Assembly (NCBI RefSeq): GCF_025685545.1
Contig: NZ_JAGSYC010000017.1
Span: 26,439 to 90,438, forward strand
DNA from: Granulicella paludicola
GTDB taxonomy: Bacteria; Acidobacteriota; Terriglobia; Terriglobales; Acidobacteriaceae
DNA length: 64,000 nucleotides
Direction of reading: 5' to 3'
Under the pieces are notes generated by a model. It had not been told where the DNA came from. It was given only the letters and a program-made list of their open reading frames with translations, and did not search any database. Made by a program: the position numbers and the translations under genes. Positions 61,989 through 64,000 of this stretch are shown in pieces; position 1 is the stretch's first letter; the number at the start of each line of letters is the position of its first letter.

Positions 61989-62042
61989 AGACAGACATGT
62001 CTGTCTACCTTGTAAGAAGAGTATAGACAGACATGTCTGTCT
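61989..62042. promoter_or_regulatory. Tandem TetR operators (two identical 18-bp palindromes)
   Basis: AGACAGACATGTCTGTCT occurs at 61989-62006 and again at 62025-62042, 36 bases apart. Both are perfect palindromes. They lie between the divergent CMD and TetR genes. Confidence 0.85.
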
Positions 62043-62051
62043 TCTGTCAAG

Positions 62052-62633
62052 ATGAATTTGATGAATTCGCAAAAACAATCCGATCCAAGACAAAGAATCC
62101 TGGAAGCCGCCGACCGTCTCTTCTATACAGAGGGCGTCCGGGCAACGGGCACCGAAAAGATCATGTCCGTCTCCGAGGTCGCAAAAGCGACCTTCTACCG
62201 ACATTTCCCAAGCAAAGATGACCTGGTTACCGCTTATCTCGAATATCGCGACCGATCCTTCTTTGAGTATCTCGATAGTCCTGCGCCCCCGGAAGATATC
62301 CATGAAGCCTTAGCCAGGATCGAACGCGTAGTCAATCGCGTCGACATTATCGGATGCCCGTTTCTTCGGATCGCATCCGAGTACCCGGATTTTGACCACC
62401 CCTTCCACAGGATAGCGGTCGAACACGAAGACAAGTTTCTTGCCTATCTCATCCACTTGCTGAAGCCCTACGCCTTCGACAAGAAAGTGGTGGCTGCTGC
62501 CTTACTGAGCGTCGTCGATGGTGGCCTCACTACGAGAATGCTTTATGGGACCTCAAAGGAGGTTCCAATTCTCTCGCCAGCCGAGGCTGTGCTCAAGAGC
62601 TTTCAGAGCGTGCGAGCGCAACGCCGCAATTGA
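62052..62633 (+). CDS. TetR-family transcriptional regulator
   Basis: A 193-residue regulator; the ATG at 62052 lies ten bases after the second operator, and ATG 62061 is an alternative. The helix-turn-helix is IMSVSEVAKATFYRHFPSKDDLV. The C-terminal ligand domain (FLRIASEYPDFDHPFHRIAVEHEDKFLAYLI) is of the TetR_C_11-like kind. The paired palindromes in the promoter predict tight autorepression and repression of the CMD-ABM-hydrolase genes. Confidence 0.92.
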   Translation: MNLMNSQKQSDPRQRILEAADRLFYTEGVRATGTEKIMSVSEVAKATFYRHFPSKDDLVTAYLEYRDRSFFEYLDSPAPPEDIHEALARIERVVNRVDIIGCPFLRIASEYPDFDHPFHRIAVEHEDKFLAYLIHLLKPYAFDKKVVAAALLSVVDGGLTTRMLYGTSKEVPILSPAEAVLKSFQSVRAQRRN

Positions 62634-62888
62634 TCGGCCCGTCATGTGGTAGCTCCGCTTGGTGCTCATAGGCAGGTTGGTGATGGACTGGGCCCTTTAG
62701 TGCCAATGTCTTCGCGACTGAAAAATAGCGAACACGAGCAATACAATCGCATTACACTCGCCCAGACTGATCGGTAACGATATGTCGGCTTCTCGCCATG
62801 GACCGCCAAATGAAGAAAGTGGATTTCTCGAGGAATACGATTTGACCCTGGCACTTGCGCAGAGACAGGAGACTGGAGTAAACCCCTG
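62634..62888. other. Gap of 255 bases, nothing seen
   Basis: Between convergent TetR and cupin-like genes. No clear hairpin or gene was found. Confidence 0.3.
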
Positions 62889-63698
62889 TCATCGGTCCCT
62901 GCTTAACACTGCGGGGGATCTCCCGCGTTTCAGCCAGAAATTGATCATCAGAGAGTCTTCGTGGTTCTCCACGAAATGACTCCACCCCGCAGGCACATAG
63001 AGCAGATCGCCCGCGCGCTGCATGATAGAGATCGGTGTAGCCTTCGAGAACTCCGGGAAGCGCGTCGCATCCGGAGACTTTGCGTTAACCATGCTAACCC
63101 CGAAGTCTGGAAGTGCATTCGGTCTCGGATGAATCATGTATAGATAAGGAAAATCGGCTGGCGGATAGAGGAGCCATTCTTTGGCACCGAAGGATGCGAA
63201 CGAGAAGTTGTCCGTGATGTCCTTGTGCAGGGCAGTCACCGTTCCCTTCTTACCCATCCACATCCGTGGCTCATTGAAAAAATACTCAGGGTAGAACATC
63301 GGAAAAGGGACCCCAAGATCGCGCGCCATCTCGTCGGGTATCACGGTGCCAGCGGCATAGGCTGTCCCGGCATCGTTTCCCTGTATGAAGTGTTCCCCAA
63401 TGAAATTTCTTAGGGGCATTTCTTCTTCGCGGCGATTCAGGTAGCTACCTGGATCTGCCATATTGCCGAAACGGACGTTCACGGTCTGATCGCCGTAGGC
63501 CCCTTGCAGCAGACCTAAGATCTCCGCTTTAGATAACCCTAGCGCACCCAGCCGCAATAGAAAAGGTACGGAGCGCGCTGCATACTCTTTCGAAAATGCC
63601 ACGTCACTCAGAGAATCAAGAACGGCCAGGGCGGCGAGGCGAGGCATCTCACAGGTAGCCTCACATATCTGGGGAAACCAAACAACAGGACTGTCCAT
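62889..63698 (-). CDS. Cupin-like/JmjC-type dioxygenase-like protein
   Basis: A 269-residue protein of the Cupin_8/JmjC kind. The likely iron ligands are seen as TALHKDITDNF (HxD) and PAGWSHFVENHED (distal His). A YMIHPRPN segment precedes the C-terminal strand, and Trp residues line the pocket (EWLLYPPADF). Such proteins hydroxylate proteins, tRNA or peptides using 2-oxoglutarate, but no substrate is suggested by the neighbours. Confidence 0.8.
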   Translation of the reverse strand: MDSPVVWFPQICEATCEMPRLAALAVLDSLSDVAFSKEYAARSVPFLLRLGALGLSKAEILGLLQGAYGDQTVNVRFGNMADPGSYLNRREEEMPLRNFIGEHFIQGNDAGTAYAAGTVIPDEMARDLGVPFPMFYPEYFFNEPRMWMGKKGTVTALHKDITDNFSFASFGAKEWLLYPPADFPYLYMIHPRPNALPDFGVSMVNAKSPDATRFPEFSKATPISIMQRAGDLLYVPAGWSHFVENHEDSLMINFWLKRGRSPAVLSRDR

Positions 63699-63937
63699 CT
63701 ATCGACTCCTACACATTGAGAATAGATCCTGACGACTCCAGCCCGGTCTAAAGTAGAACAATCAGTACGAGATATCGTTGGCTTTGGCGCCTTCTATGCA
63801 GTCCCGACCGGTTCACGGGACGGGCTCGAATATCGCTTTGCCGTCTTCTAAAATCCTCACGAGTTGCCGGCGACTGGAGTGCCCGGCGTTTTTTGAACCA
63901 GTTGCTTTGATAGAAACTGGCAATCAAGGAGCGAACG
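63699..63937. other. Gap of 239 bases before the transposase start
   Basis: Probably contains the left inverted repeat of the IS element and the promoter of the cupin-like gene, but the repeat cannot be defined without the other end. AAGGAG at 63927-63932 serves the transposase start. Confidence 0.35.
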
Positions 63938-64000
63938 ATGGCACGGCGGAAGAAGCATACGCCTGAGCAGGTAGTGAACCTGCTGCGGCAGATAGAAGTG
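63938..64000 (+). CDS. IS3-type transposase, start only (cut by window edge)
   Basis: The first 21 codons read MARRKKHTPEQVVNLLRQIE and V, an N-terminus I recognise from IS3-family OrfA/transposase proteins (helix-turn-helix). AAGGAG precedes the ATG. The gene runs out of the window, so the type and integrity of the element cannot be judged. Confidence 0.6.
   Translation, partial: MARRKKHTPEQVVNLLRQIEV

Noticed and set aside
1..64000. CRISPR arrays, rRNA and tRNA genes.
   Set aside because: No regularly spaced repeats and no recognisable tRNA or rRNA segments were seen by eye; a tRNAscan run would settle tRNAs.

Overview
The window looks like a chromosomal segment of an acidobacterium, most likely in the Terriglobia/Acidobacteriaceae group (Granulicella, Edaphobacter or Terriglobus-like). 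This is inferred from family content: a TIGR03435-type secreted protein, an Oar-like TonB-dependent receptor remnant, a CadC-like winged-helix/TPR regulator, FG-GAP/Ig-like giant secreted proteins and many TetR/MerR-controlled single-gene units. No rRNA or tRNA gene and no CRISPR array was seen.

Layout. 1-4.3 kb: a partial winged-helix/TPR regulator and a histidine kinase/receiver pair. 4.4-21.5 kb is an accessory, decaying zone: ParB-like fragments, a frameshifted TonB receptor remnant with a (CT)6 tract at one break, an XRE regulator, an SRAP gene plus a truncated second SRAP copy, a broken GH31 tail, one intact and one broken KH-domain gene, several tiny proteins (four with paired cysteines), and two tandem pairs of tyrosine recombinases. 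Each recombinase pair joins a catalytically complete protein to a partner that has lost active-site residues.

22.0-28.1 kb carries the most notable system: a lasso-peptide gene cluster. The order is two regulators with LexA-like C-terminal folds, then B1 (PqqD-like RRE), an APH-type kinase, B2 (transglutaminase-like leader protease), C (asparagine-synthetase-like cyclase) and a short precursor gene at the 3' end, closed by a strong hairpin. The kinase frame is interrupted by one in-frame TGA at a position where Trp would be expected. A 12-bp motif (TAAGTTTGGCCA) occurs four times, as two pairs about 80 bp apart, one pair before the regulators and one before B1. These are candidate operators.

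28.3-38.0 kb: a minus-strand run of exported or membrane hydrolases (M61, HExxH membrane protease, M3, beta-lactamase-like, alpha/beta hydrolase with TPR tail and a frameshift, M23). 38.2-43.1 kb: a NUDIX/DUF4406 pair divergent from a DeoR regulator, and three secreted proteins. 43.4-48.5 kb: an outer-membrane barrel translationally coupled to a 1453-residue FG-GAP/Ig-like protein. 48.7-64.0 kb: a lone tyrosine recombinase, two CPBP proteases, and several regulator/enzyme units (MerR/aldo-keto reductase; TetR/DUF4126; TetR/SDR; TetR facing a carboxymuconolactone-decarboxylase/monooxygenase/hydrolase/old-yellow-enzyme group) with readable operator palindromes, then a cupin/JmjC-type protein and the start of an IS3-type transposase at the right edge.
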